64,000 nucleotides of DNA, taken from DT-110 sp030148525 (GTDB lineage Bacteria; Bacteroidota; Bacteroidia; Chitinophagales; Saprospiraceae). Under the pieces are notes generated by a model, which made no database searches, was not told where the DNA came from, and saw only the letters and a program-made list of their open reading frames with translations. The stretch covers positions 4,960,001 through 5,024,000 of the forward strand of contig OZ245751.1 in the NCBI GenBank assembly GCA_965227445.1. The letters are read 5' to 3'. Shown one piece after another: positions 1-7,437 of the stretch. The translations under genes and the position numbers were made by a program. Each line of letters begins with the position of its first letter. Positions within the stretch are counted from its first letter, which is position 1.

Positions 1-1103
1 TTGTCCAGATGAAAGACAGCTTTTGCGATATTTACTGCCGTCAAAGAAGCATTATGATGAAAATGGAGCTTGCCTTGGGTCCTTGCCTGGCAGTGATTCA
101 ACCCAGTAAACTGCTTTGCATCTCTGAATATGAACTCAATTTGGAACCTGGCCTTATAGAAAAGATAAATCTGCAACCCACCCTGTTTTAGATCCGTGCT
201 GAATAAGAACTGGACCCTTCCATTTGGTTCGCCATCGGTTAAAAACTCAATATAGCACAGCTTTATTTTGCGTTTTAGTTGGACATGATAGACCAGTCCT
301 TCATACAGTACAACTTGATCATCTTGATGAACTTTTTTGATCCTCCTTTTATCAACTTTTCGGGTATCGATTTTTCCATCGTAGAGTTTGGGTCGCCCCG
401 GCTTACCAGTCGGCTTGGCGTGGTTAAGGTATCTCAGGTTTGCATCATTTCGAAGCTTGCTGATCAGGTGCAAAGGCGTTTTATTGAGGATAGCATCTAC
501 AAACTTCTGCTTAGCAAAAAATCCATCAACGCACAAATAGTCTGCCATTTGCCCTAGTTCATGGGCTCTGGAAGTAACCATATCCGCATAGTGGTCGATA
601 CGGGTCCAGTCTTTAGCCTCCAAAGTCTTCTTATTGGGTGTCTGGACACTGAGTAGGTGGAAGCCCGTATTGTTTGCTATGTCGATAAGAGCTAATCCAG
701 TAATTTCGAGGCCTCGCAAACTCTTGCGGGCACAACCGCTGTAGAAGTAGTCGATGTTCGGGGTAGATTTTCCACTCTTGGGGATATAACTCGGATCGAG
801 AGCCAGCACAGTATGGCCACTAAGATGATTTTGGGAAAGTGCAATGTTAAATGCCATGAAATCAAAGTCCTTCTCGTAATTATCTCGGTAGGACCGTTCA
901 TTATAAACGCCATACCTGGATAGCCCTAAAAAATTATGACGGCCACGCATGATTAGAATGAGCAGGAAAATATGCTCCATAAATCGACGGCGGCAAACGT
1001 TGAGACCTTCTAATTGATTCAGTATATTTGCAATGAGCTTCCGGCTCTTTTCCATGGGGGGTTGGCTTTTGAGTTGTGGAAAACACAAAATCAACTTTCT
1101 CAT
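1..1103 (-). CDS. IS4-type DDE transposase, 3' end outside window
   Basis: The minus strand is open from an ATG at 1103 to the window edge, giving 367 codons without a stop. The catalytic triad is readable: D103 in LALDPSYIPKSG, D193 in YLCVDGFFAKQ and E323 in ARFQIEFIFRDAKQ. Around E323 the spacing is Y-(2)-R-(3)-E-(6)-K, the YREK signature of the IS4 family. The protein cuts and rejoins insertion-sequence ends. The reading frame is intact, so the element may be active; the C-terminus and the left terminal repeat lie beyond the window. No convincing right terminal inverted repeat was found in 1104-1180. Family assignment is from motifs only; subgroup unknown. Confidence 0.9.
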   Translation of the reverse strand, partial: MRKLILCFPQLKSQPPMEKSRKLIANILNQLEGLNVCRRRFMEHIFLLILIMRGRHNFLGLSRYGVYNERSYRDNYEKDFDFMAFNIALSQNHLSGHTVLALDPSYIPKSGKSTPNIDYFYSGCARKSLRGLEITGLALIDIANNTGFHLLSVQTPNKKTLEAKDWTRIDHYADMVTSRAHELGQMADYLCVDGFFAKQKFVDAILNKTPLHLISKLRNDANLRYLNHAKPTGKPGRPKLYDGKIDTRKVDKRRIKKVHQDDQVVLYEGLVYHVQLKRKIKLCYIEFLTDGEPNGRVQFLFSTDLKQGGLQIYLFYKARFQIEFIFRDAKQFTGLNHCQARTQGKLHFHHNASLTAVNIAKAVFHLD

Positions 1104-1184
1104 GGAATTTTTAAAATCACCTCGCCATCTTCCTCATTTTACTACCGAACCATTGTCTATATATTAAAAGGAAAATGATAGCAC

Positions 1185-1484
1185 ATGGTCCCCATCTATC
1201 CATCCTACCTCCGCAACATGAACCTGGTTGTTTTGAGCTGGCTGCTGATCTTTGGTTCACATCTGTACTTGTTGTCGCTACCCTGGTGGGGAACGGGAGA
1301 AATGGTGCTTTTCATCAACATGGCCATTCTGGTCGTTGGTTCCATCCTCCACGTACGCCCCGGCTCCCTTAAAGAATGGGGGCGCCCCACGAATCTTGTA
1401 CAAAACCTGTTTAGTATGGGCTATTTATTGCACCTCGTAGTCACCTTGTTGAGCTTATACGATTTGCATTATATCGCCGTTTAG
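1185..1484 (+). CDS. small hypothetical membrane protein
   Basis: A 99-residue protein with about three hydrophobic segments (roughly residues 12-32, 40-57 and 75-95), so probably an inner-membrane protein. It starts at ATG 1185 because an in-frame TAG lies immediately upstream at 1179; an AAAAGGA stretch sits 12 bases before the start. It is not a family I recognise. It lies between the transposase and a repeat-rich intergenic stretch and may be part of neither. An overlapping frame starting at 1175 lacks membrane character and was not chosen. Confidence 0.5.
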   Translation: MVPIYPSYLRNMNLVVLSWLLIFGSHLYLLSLPWWGTGEMVLFINMAILVVGSILHVRPGSLKEWGRPTNLVQNLFSMGYLLHLVVTLLSLYDLHYIAV

Positions 1485-1593
1485 AGCAAGCAAACAAGGT
1501 TTTGCTGACTATTGCATTAAAGAATAGTATTTGGGACACGGCTTTTTATTAGATGCCCGGGGGTAGGTTGAGGTTTAGACTGAGACTCAGAAT

Positions 1594-1640
1594 CCCGCCT
1601 TCACCGGGCATACGCCCGTATGGGTTTCGACGGGCAGGGA
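1594..1640. repeat. dispersed 47-bp hairpin element, copy 1
   Basis: This matches 55254-55300 in the same orientation and length, sharing the core GGCATACGCCCGTATGGGTT and the end GCAGGGA. An inner CATAC/GTATG stem (1609-1613 with 1618-1622) is identical in both copies. The outer stem is CCCG/CGGG here (1594-1597 with 1631-1634) and CTCG/CGAG in the other copy, so one base pair has changed on both sides and pairing is preserved. Confidence 0.6.
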
Positions 1641-1675
1641 AGGTTAAGATTGGAGCTCATGTAAAAAACCATGTA

Positions 1676-1730
1676 CCTTGAACCTTGGACCTTGAATGTT
1701 GGACCTTGAATGTTGGACCATGGACCTTGC
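1676..1730. repeat. 14-bp (2 x 7) tandem repeat
   Basis: Three units of CCTTGAATGTTGGA follow each other, the first with two changes, then a half unit CCATGGA. The 14-mer behaves as two heptamers, as do other intergenic repeats in this window. Confidence 0.7.
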
Positions 1731-1857
1731 TCCTGAAGGCAGACAGAGAAAAGTATTTCTCAGCCTGAACCTTAACCTAAACCTGAATACTATTTCCAAT
1801 GCCTTACATAAAAGGAGATTTGGCGTTGACCCAGGCCCTTCCAAAATCCACTTGGCT

Positions 1858-2406
1858 ATGAAATCTCGTATCCTCATTTTTCTGACGTATTGTCTTTTTT
1901 CCCTCCCCCTCCACTCCCAGGGCCTCGGCCCGCTGGAGTTGGGCCAGTTGCTGGAGGAGATGCGAGCCGAAATAATGGCTCCGCTCGACGGTGATTATCG
2001 TCGCCTTAAGGTGCGTAAAAACCGCGTGCAAAACTACCAATGGGCGTTGGGTTCTGCCCGCGAAGACCTGGAAATACGCTACCTGGCCATCCCCGATGAC
2101 GGTAGTGAATTACTCGACTATCCCCATATCGAAGCCTCCCGGCTAGCTATGCAGATTTGCAGTAATGTGCAAGAGTCGGCCATTACCGCCCGCGACCTCA
2201 CGGAAGAAGAACGCATCGACCTGTTCAATGCCGACTGGGGACGTATGTATATGTTCCCACCCAAAGAAGAATTCGGCCTGTACCTGCACTGCAAGATGGT
2301 CGCCCTCTTCCGGGAAGGTAGCGGTATGATGGTCATCTTTCACCTCTTCGATGAACCCAGCCCCGAAATTGACAATCGCCTGTATACCTTCCGCTTTATG
2401 GATTGA
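1858..2406 (+). CDS. secreted protein of unknown function
   Basis: A 182-residue protein beginning with a clear signal peptide (MKSRILIFLTYCLFSLPLHSQ), so exported across the inner membrane. The frame is open upstream to 1696, but the start at 1858 is preferred because the signal peptide begins there and the upstream part is repeat-derived. The mature part is mixed charged and hydrophobic with two Cys residues (ICSN, HCKM). No catalytic motif is evident and I do not recognise the family. It stands alone, flanked on both sides by repeat elements. Confidence 0.65.
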   Translation: MKSRILIFLTYCLFSLPLHSQGLGPLELGQLLEEMRAEIMAPLDGDYRRLKVRKNRVQNYQWALGSAREDLEIRYLAIPDDGSELLDYPHIEASRLAMQICSNVQESAITARDLTEEERIDLFNADWGRMYMFPPKEEFGLYLHCKMVALFREGSGMMVIFHLFDEPSPEIDNRLYTFRFMD

Positions 2407-2457
2407 CGTAAGGTTGGTGGCCATCAGTTCGGTAAATTACTGAAGGCTGCAACTTTA

Positions 2458-2590
2458 CGTTGTATTGGTAGATGGTATTGGGTAGTAGGACTTGCTTAAA
2501 TCCAAATACCTAATACTAATTACTTGGTACCGGGAGGTTGGGCGTTGAAAATGATCACTCTACGAAATAGTCTACTCCTGACCTCCCGAT
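2458..2590. repeat. dispersed two-hairpin element, copy 1
   Basis: A 133-bp element similar to 55342-55475 in the same orientation. Two stems can be drawn. Stem I pairs GTATTGGGTA (2475-2484) with TACCTAATAC (2507-2516) and encloses the conserved stretch TTGCTTAAATCC. Stem II pairs CGGGAGGT (near 2531) with ACCTCCCG (2581-2588). Stem I shows a paired T-A to G-C change between the two copies. It ends about 100 bases before the serine dehydratase start, so it could lie in that leader. Confidence 0.65.
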
Positions 2591-2687
2591 AAAATTGACA
2601 TCCATAAAGCATTGTCCGGCTGAGGGAAAGAATTACTTTTGCCTTGGCCTTTAGCCCGGCCATTAGCCAATTAAAACCAACCGTCGC

Positions 2688-4118
2688 ATGGAAGCCATTA
2701 GCGTATTCGACATGCTCAAGATAGGTGTGGGGCCCTCCAGTTCGCACACCCTGGGTCCGTGGCGCGCTGCGGAGCGCTTCATCCACGAACTACGGGGAAA
2801 CGGGCATTTCCAGCATACTACCCGTTTGCAAACCGTTCTCTACGGATCTCTCGCACTCACCGGACACGGGCACGGCACCGACGTAGCTATCCTGCTTGGC
2901 CTTTCTGGGCAGGATCCCGTTAGGATGCCCCTGGCGCGTGTGCAGCAAATTCCACAGCAGTGCTATCAGCAAAAGTGTCTTCATTTGGGTGGCGAACGGA
3001 ATATTCCTTTCGATGCCGAGGTCGACCTGGATTTCCGGTTCTCGGAGGTGCTACCCTACCACGCCAACGGACTCGTTTTCCGGGCTTTTAGCGAAAGCGG
3101 AAACATACTACATGAGGGTACCTACTATTCCATTGGCGGCGGATTTGTACTGAAGGAAGGAGAACAACACGGCCCGGTGGAAACCCAGGCTGTACTGCCC
3201 TATCCCGTTAATAGTGGCAAGCAACTCATCGGCTATTGTGAGGACAGCGATAAGCGTATCTGTGATATCGTATTTGCCAACGAACAACACTGGCGTACCC
3301 CCGGGGACATTCAGGAGGGTCTTTGGAATATCTGGACCTGTATGCGCGATAGCATGTACCGGGGTTGCCATACCGATGGCGTTCTACCCGGTGGATTAGA
3401 CGTGAACCGGCGTGCGGCCAGTATCAACCGGCGACTCCTCGCCGATCGCTCCTACGAAACACCCCGTGAGTGGATGGATGCCATCCGGTTCTACAATCCC
3501 GACTTCTCTAAAACGCTCAAATGGATCGGGTGCTTTGCCATGGCTGTCAATGAAGAAAATGCCAACTTCGGCCGTATTGTAACCGCTCCCACAAACGGAG
3601 CTGCCGGTGTTATCCCCGCGGTACTCATGTATTACTACTGCTTCTCGGGGGAAAAGGTCGACCGTCCCGAAATCCTGCAATTTCTGATGACGGCCGGTGA
3701 GATTGGCTCCCTGTTTAAGAAGGGATCTACCATCTCCGCGGCCATGGGCGGGTGTCAGGCGGAGATAGGTGTCTCTTCAGCTATGGCAGCAGCTGCACTG
3801 TGCGAAGGGCTTGGTGGTTCAGCGGCTCAGGCGCTCATGGCGGCCGAGATCGCCATGGAACATCACCTCGGCCTCACCTGTGATCCGGTGGGAGGACTGG
3901 TTCAGGTACCCTGCATTGAGCGCAATTCCATGGGAGCCGTCAAAGCAATTACTGCCGCTAAGATCGCCCTGGAAAGTGATCCCGGTAAAGCCAAGGTAAG
4001 CCTGGATGCCGTCATTAAGACCATGTGGGAAACCGCTCAGGACATGAACACCAAATACAAGGAAACCTCCCAAGGCGGGCTGGCAGCGAATATAGCTATT
4101 TCCGTTCCAGAGTGTTGA
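2688..4118 (+). CDS. sdaA: L-serine dehydratase (L-serine ammonia-lyase), single-chain
   Basis: A 476-residue iron-sulfur enzyme that deaminates L-serine to pyruvate and ammonia in the cytoplasm. The N-terminal SDH beta domain starts MEAISVFDMLKIGVGPSSSH, with the family's GPSSSHT substrate/cofactor motif. The alpha domain contains TAPTNGAAGV and the three cysteines expected to bind the [4Fe-4S] cluster: C356 (GGCQAE), C398 (CDPVGG) and C409 (PCIERN). Their spacing of 42 and 11 residues is that of the single-chain SdaA family. Length is normal (about 455-475). It is monocistronic, with a two-hairpin repeat just upstream and a TTTTGCC/GGCAAAA palindrome just after the stop. Confidence 0.97.
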   Translation: MEAISVFDMLKIGVGPSSSHTLGPWRAAERFIHELRGNGHFQHTTRLQTVLYGSLALTGHGHGTDVAILLGLSGQDPVRMPLARVQQIPQQCYQQKCLHLGGERNIPFDAEVDLDFRFSEVLPYHANGLVFRAFSESGNILHEGTYYSIGGGFVLKEGEQHGPVETQAVLPYPVNSGKQLIGYCEDSDKRICDIVFANEQHWRTPGDIQEGLWNIWTCMRDSMYRGCHTDGVLPGGLDVNRRAASINRRLLADRSYETPREWMDAIRFYNPDFSKTLKWIGCFAMAVNEENANFGRIVTAPTNGAAGVIPAVLMYYYCFSGEKVDRPEILQFLMTAGEIGSLFKKGSTISAAMGGCQAEIGVSSAMAAAALCEGLGGSAAQALMAAEIAMEHHLGLTCDPVGGLVQVPCIERNSMGAVKAITAAKIALESDPGKAKVSLDAVIKTMWETAQDMNTKYKETSQGGLAANIAISVPEC

Positions 4119-4125
4119 TAGTTTT

Positions 4126-4143
4126 TTTTGCCTTCCGGCAAAA
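4126..4143. repeat. short TTTTGCC/GGCAAAA palindrome
   Basis: The sequence TTTTGCCTTCCGGCAAAA lies between the convergent sdaA and pdeM genes and could act as a small terminator hairpin. Close relatives of this motif (GCTTTCGCNAAAA or GCCGAAAGGCA) recur in many intergenic spaces of the window. Confidence 0.4.
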
Positions 4144-4147
4144 CAGC

Positions 4148-4801
4148 TCACGTCGCTCGAATGACAGATGAATCGGTGATGACGAAAATCTGATCGTCAG
4201 CCGTAGGAGTAAGCACCTTGGATCCGGTAAATACACCAAAGGCCGGCAGAATCCCCGTTTTTCCCCCAAAATAGAAGCAAGGTAGCTTGAGGCGTTGTCG
4301 GCCGCCACCGCTTAGCCGGACCGCCGGATGGATGTGACCGGCCAGGTTATAGGCTGCATCGTGTTCCTCTTGCGGATGGTGACTTAATAAGAAATCGCCT
4401 ACCCGGTGCGGTTCTTCGAGGATGTCCATCCGGGAGCGGGAATAGGCTTTATCGGATAGCCGGTCGTGATTACCCAGAACTAATGAAAAGGTCACCCTGG
4501 GAAAACGGTCCATCAGGTCACAGAATTCTTCCCATTCAGCATTCCAGTCACTGTGAAACAGATCGCCCAGAAAATACACCCGCTCTGGACGGTAGTCGAG
4601 TAAGAGGGCGATCAGCTTATCCCAATTGGTATTGGTGACATCCTGCGGGAGCGGAAACCCTTCCCGCCGAAAGTGCTGCACTTTCCCCAAGTGCAGATCG
4701 GCGAGCAACAAGGCTTCCTCCTGCTGCCAGTAGATGGCCCGGTAGGGATGGAGCTCAAGGTCAGCTCCGGCCAGATGAAGATGTTGGGTGGTTAATCGCA
4801 T
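4148..4801 (-). CDS. pdeM: ligase-associated DNA repair phosphoesterase PdeM
   Basis: A 217-residue calcineurin-type metallophosphoesterase. The metal-binding motifs are present in order: LLADLHLGK near residue 35, GDLFHS near 80, LGNHDR near 110, SHHP near 140 and GHIHPA near 153. This arrangement and length match the ligase-associated DNA damage response endonuclease PdeM family. It follows the Lhr-like helicase by 17 bases on the same strand and is surely co-transcribed with it. The expected role is DNA end or strand processing together with the helicase, an MBL-fold exonuclease and an ATP-dependent ligase; the last two are at 20955-23575. Confidence 0.92.
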   Translation of the reverse strand: MRLTTQHLHLAGADLELHPYRAIYWQQEEALLLADLHLGKVQHFRREGFPLPQDVTNTNWDKLIALLLDYRPERVYFLGDLFHSDWNAEWEEFCDLMDRFPRVTFSLVLGNHDRLSDKAYSRSRMDILEEPHRVGDFLLSHHPQEEHDAAYNLAGHIHPAVRLSGGGRQRLKLPCFYFGGKTGILPAFGVFTGSKVLTPTADDQIFVITDSSVIRAT

Positions 4802-4818
4802 GGTAATTGAACGTACGG

Positions 4819-7278
4819 TTAATCCTTTACAAGTTGCAACTTCATGCGCTGGACCCGATCCTCCAAACGCTCGGAGGTCAGGCGGCCGCGCAGCCGATCT
4901 ACCATGATCGGGAAGGCAAAGGGTGTGGCTTTGATTGGTTTACTCAAGATTATCTTTTGCTGATTGATCCGTTCCAGGGCCTGCCGCATACGGGCTTCCT
5001 CCAGTTGAAAGGTCATAACCTCATCATAAGCCTGTCGGTAGAGCAGGTTATGCGGCTCGTAATCCCGAAATACATCGAAGAACAACTGGGAGGAAGCCTG
5101 CACGTGGCGGTCTTTCTTTTGCTTACCCGGATACCCCATAAAGATGAGTCCTGCGATGCTGGCAATACGACGAAAAGTTCGCTTGGCCAATTCGGCGGAG
5201 TTGATACTGTCCATGATATCCTGACCAAGATTTCTGGTGCTGAACAGCTCATTAGCCAGTCCCTCGTCGATGGGTATGGGGATATCGGACAGCAATTCGA
5301 AGCCGTAGTCATTCATGGCGATGGAAAAACTGATCGGCTGTATGCGCGATAAGCGATAGGCCAGCAGCGAGCCCATTCCTTCGTGCACATTCCGCCCGTC
5401 GAAGGGATAAAATACTAAATGATGCCCCTCTCGGCTGGTAAAATACTCGATCAGAAACTCACTGCGGTCAGGGATGTGTGATCGCTCCGTTTGCACATCC
5501 AGCAATGGCTGGAGGGTTTGCAACTCAATATCGTTGAGTTGGCCGGCCCGGATCTGATCCATTTTTGTCAGCAGAAAAGCTGACAATTGGGATGAAAGTG
5601 GCATACGCCCTCCTTGATAGGACGGGATCTTACCCTTCTTTTTCTTACTCCGTTTCACCTGGACGGTCATGTCTTTAATCCGTACCATCTCCAGTGACCG
5701 TCCCGCAAACCAAAAGGTGTCTCCCGGTTTCAATTGTCCGACGAACCATTCCTCGATGGAGCCAAGGCGGCTACCCTTCACGTATTTGACCTGCATATCC
5801 GCGTCGCCCACGATGGTACCAATCTGCAGGCGGTGTCGCATGGCTACCCGACGGCTGTTAACTTTGTAGCGACCATCTTCTTCGATCTCTACTTTACGGT
5901 ATTCGTCGTAGGCGTAGAGGGACTCACCACCAGTGGTGATGAAGTGCAGCGTCCATTTCCATTCCTCCGGCGTAACGCTGCGGTAAGCGTACGTTCCGAC
6001 GACTTCTTCGTAGATCTGGCCAGGAAAGAACCCATCGGATACAGCCAGGGTGATCAGGTACTGGATCAGCACATCAAATGATCGGATATAGGGCATGCGC
6101 GACTCCAGGGCCTTTTCCTCTATTGCCTGACGCAGGGCAGCCCCTTCCAGTAATTCCAGGGAGTGGGTGGGTACGAAGAATATCTGGCTGGTCGCCCCCG
6201 GTTGGTGGCCGGAGCGGCCCGCCCGCTGGATGAAACGGGCAACGCCTTTGGGACTACCGATCTGGATGATATTTTCCACCGGTCGGAAGTCGACCCCCAG
6301 ATCCAGGGAGGAGGTGCAAACGACGGCTTTCAAAGTCCCTTCGTGCAGCGCATTTTCCACCCAGTCGCGCAATTTACGATCGATGGAGCCGTGGTGCATG
6401 GCAATGATGCCCGCCAGATCAGGAGCTACGTCGAGTAATTTTTGGTACCAGATCTCGCATTGGGCCCGGGTATTGGTAAAGATGAGGGTACTTTGACCCG
6501 CTTTGATGATGGGTACGATCTTCTCGATCAGGGTAATACCCAGATGTCCGGCCCAGGGGAAGGTCTCGATGGTATCGGGCAGGATGGTCTCTAGTTCGAT
6601 CCGCTTGTCGATATTAGCCCGTATCACCTTATATTGATCGGGCTGACCGGCATTACCCATCAGCACGGAGATGGCCTCCTCCATATTACCGATGGTAGCC
6701 GAGATCCCCCACACTTTCAATTTGGGTAAGAAGCCTTTCAGCCGACTCAGGGCCAACTCGATCTGGACGCCGCGCTTGGAGCCGATCAGCTCGTGCCATT
6801 CGTCGATCACGATGGTCGAGAGGTCCTTAAAGTATTTCTCGTATTGCTTACTGGCCAGGAGTAAGTGCAGACTTTCCGGAGTAGTGATGAGTACCTCCGG
6901 AGGCTTGCGCTTTAGTTTCTGCCGTTCGGAGGAGGAGGTGTCACCGGATCGGATAGCCACCCGCCAGTTGAGGCCCAGATCGTCGGCAGCCCGTTGCAAG
7001 GCCCCCTGTATCTCGCGGGTGAGTGCCCGGATAGGGGTGATCCAGATGGCTCGCAGGCCATTATCTGCCCGCCCCGGATCATCCGCATGATCCCGCAGGA
7101 ATTCCAGTAGAATGGGCATACCCAGGGAATAGGTTTTTCCGCTACCGGTAGGTGCATTGACCAGGCCGTGATACCCATCCAGGTGCGCCTGCCACGCTTC
7201 CATCTGAAAGGGGAAGGGCGTCCAGCCTTGCTGCTTGAACCAGTCAGTTCCGCGTTGGATGAGGGCTTGTTGTTGCAT
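4819..7278 (-). CDS. ligase-associated DEXH-box (Lhr-like) DNA helicase
   Basis: An 819-residue superfamily 2 helicase. Walker A is APTGSGKT (residues 42-49), motif II is DEWH within STIVIDEWHEL, motif III is ISATIG, and the second RecA domain carries QRAGRSGHQPGA (motif VI). Winged-helix and Lhr-core regions follow, the latter with YFTSREGHHLVFYPFDGR. Length and motifs fit the ligase-associated DNA damage response DEXH helicase family rather than the roughly 1,500-residue full Lhr. First gene of a two-gene operon with pdeM. A perfect 41-bp palindrome lies 32 bases upstream of its start. Confidence 0.93.
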   Translation of the reverse strand: MQQQALIQRGTDWFKQQGWTPFPFQMEAWQAHLDGYHGLVNAPTGSGKTYSLGMPILLEFLRDHADDPGRADNGLRAIWITPIRALTREIQGALQRAADDLGLNWRVAIRSGDTSSSERQKLKRKPPEVLITTPESLHLLLASKQYEKYFKDLSTIVIDEWHELIGSKRGVQIELALSRLKGFLPKLKVWGISATIGNMEEAISVLMGNAGQPDQYKVIRANIDKRIELETILPDTIETFPWAGHLGITLIEKIVPIIKAGQSTLIFTNTRAQCEIWYQKLLDVAPDLAGIIAMHHGSIDRKLRDWVENALHEGTLKAVVCTSSLDLGVDFRPVENIIQIGSPKGVARFIQRAGRSGHQPGATSQIFFVPTHSLELLEGAALRQAIEEKALESRMPYIRSFDVLIQYLITLAVSDGFFPGQIYEEVVGTYAYRSVTPEEWKWTLHFITTGGESLYAYDEYRKVEIEEDGRYKVNSRRVAMRHRLQIGTIVGDADMQVKYVKGSRLGSIEEWFVGQLKPGDTFWFAGRSLEMVRIKDMTVQVKRSKKKKGKIPSYQGGRMPLSSQLSAFLLTKMDQIRAGQLNDIELQTLQPLLDVQTERSHIPDRSEFLIEYFTSREGHHLVFYPFDGRNVHEGMGSLLAYRLSRIQPISFSIAMNDYGFELLSDIPIPIDEGLANELFSTRNLGQDIMDSINSAELAKRTFRRIASIAGLIFMGYPGKQKKDRHVQASSQLFFDVFRDYEPHNLLYRQAYDEVMTFQLEEARMRQALERINQQKIILSKPIKATPFAFPIMVDRLRGRLTSERLEDRVQRMKLQLVKD

Positions 7279-7309
7279 GGTATTTGGTAACGCGGGAGGG
7301 GGCGAATGG

Positions 7310-7350
7310 TTGCGATGGCATCGGCGATGCTATCGCCGATGCCATCGCAA
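7310..7350. promoter_or_regulatory. 41-bp perfect palindrome between divergent genes
   Basis: Two 19-base arms (TTGCGATGGCATCGGCGAT and its exact complement) flank GCT. It is followed by a direct repeat of AGTTTTCCACA (7351-7375). It lies between the start of the repair helicase (minus strand) and the thioredoxin-like gene (plus strand), so it could be an operator, a leader hairpin or a mobile palindrome. No function is proven. Confidence 0.5.
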
Positions 7351-7437
7351 AGTTTTCCACAAAGTTTTCCACATTTCGCAACTTCCCCGACAAGATAAGT
7401 CCTTTTCAACCAGTACATTTAAACAAAATCCGCCCCA

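Larger units (their letters stand above)
1485..1857. other. gene-free stretch with two repeats
   Basis: A 373-base region without a supported gene. It holds a hairpin element at 1594-1640 with a second copy at 55254-55300, and a 14-bp tandem repeat at 1676-1730. A long open frame starting at 1696 runs through the repeat into the next gene, but its N-terminal part is low-complexity and the gene has its own signal-peptide start at 1858. Confidence 0.6.

Noticed and set aside
1696..1857. Longer N-terminus for the secreted protein at 1858
   Set aside because: The extension reads through the 14-bp repeat, and a signal peptide begins at 1858.
4807..5352. 181-codon plus-strand frame inside the helicase gene
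   Set aside because: Antisense shadow of a well-supported helicase gene.
4819..7278. Full-length Lhr helicase
   Set aside because: At 819 residues it is about half of Lhr and pairs with pdeM, so the ligase-associated helicase family fits better.
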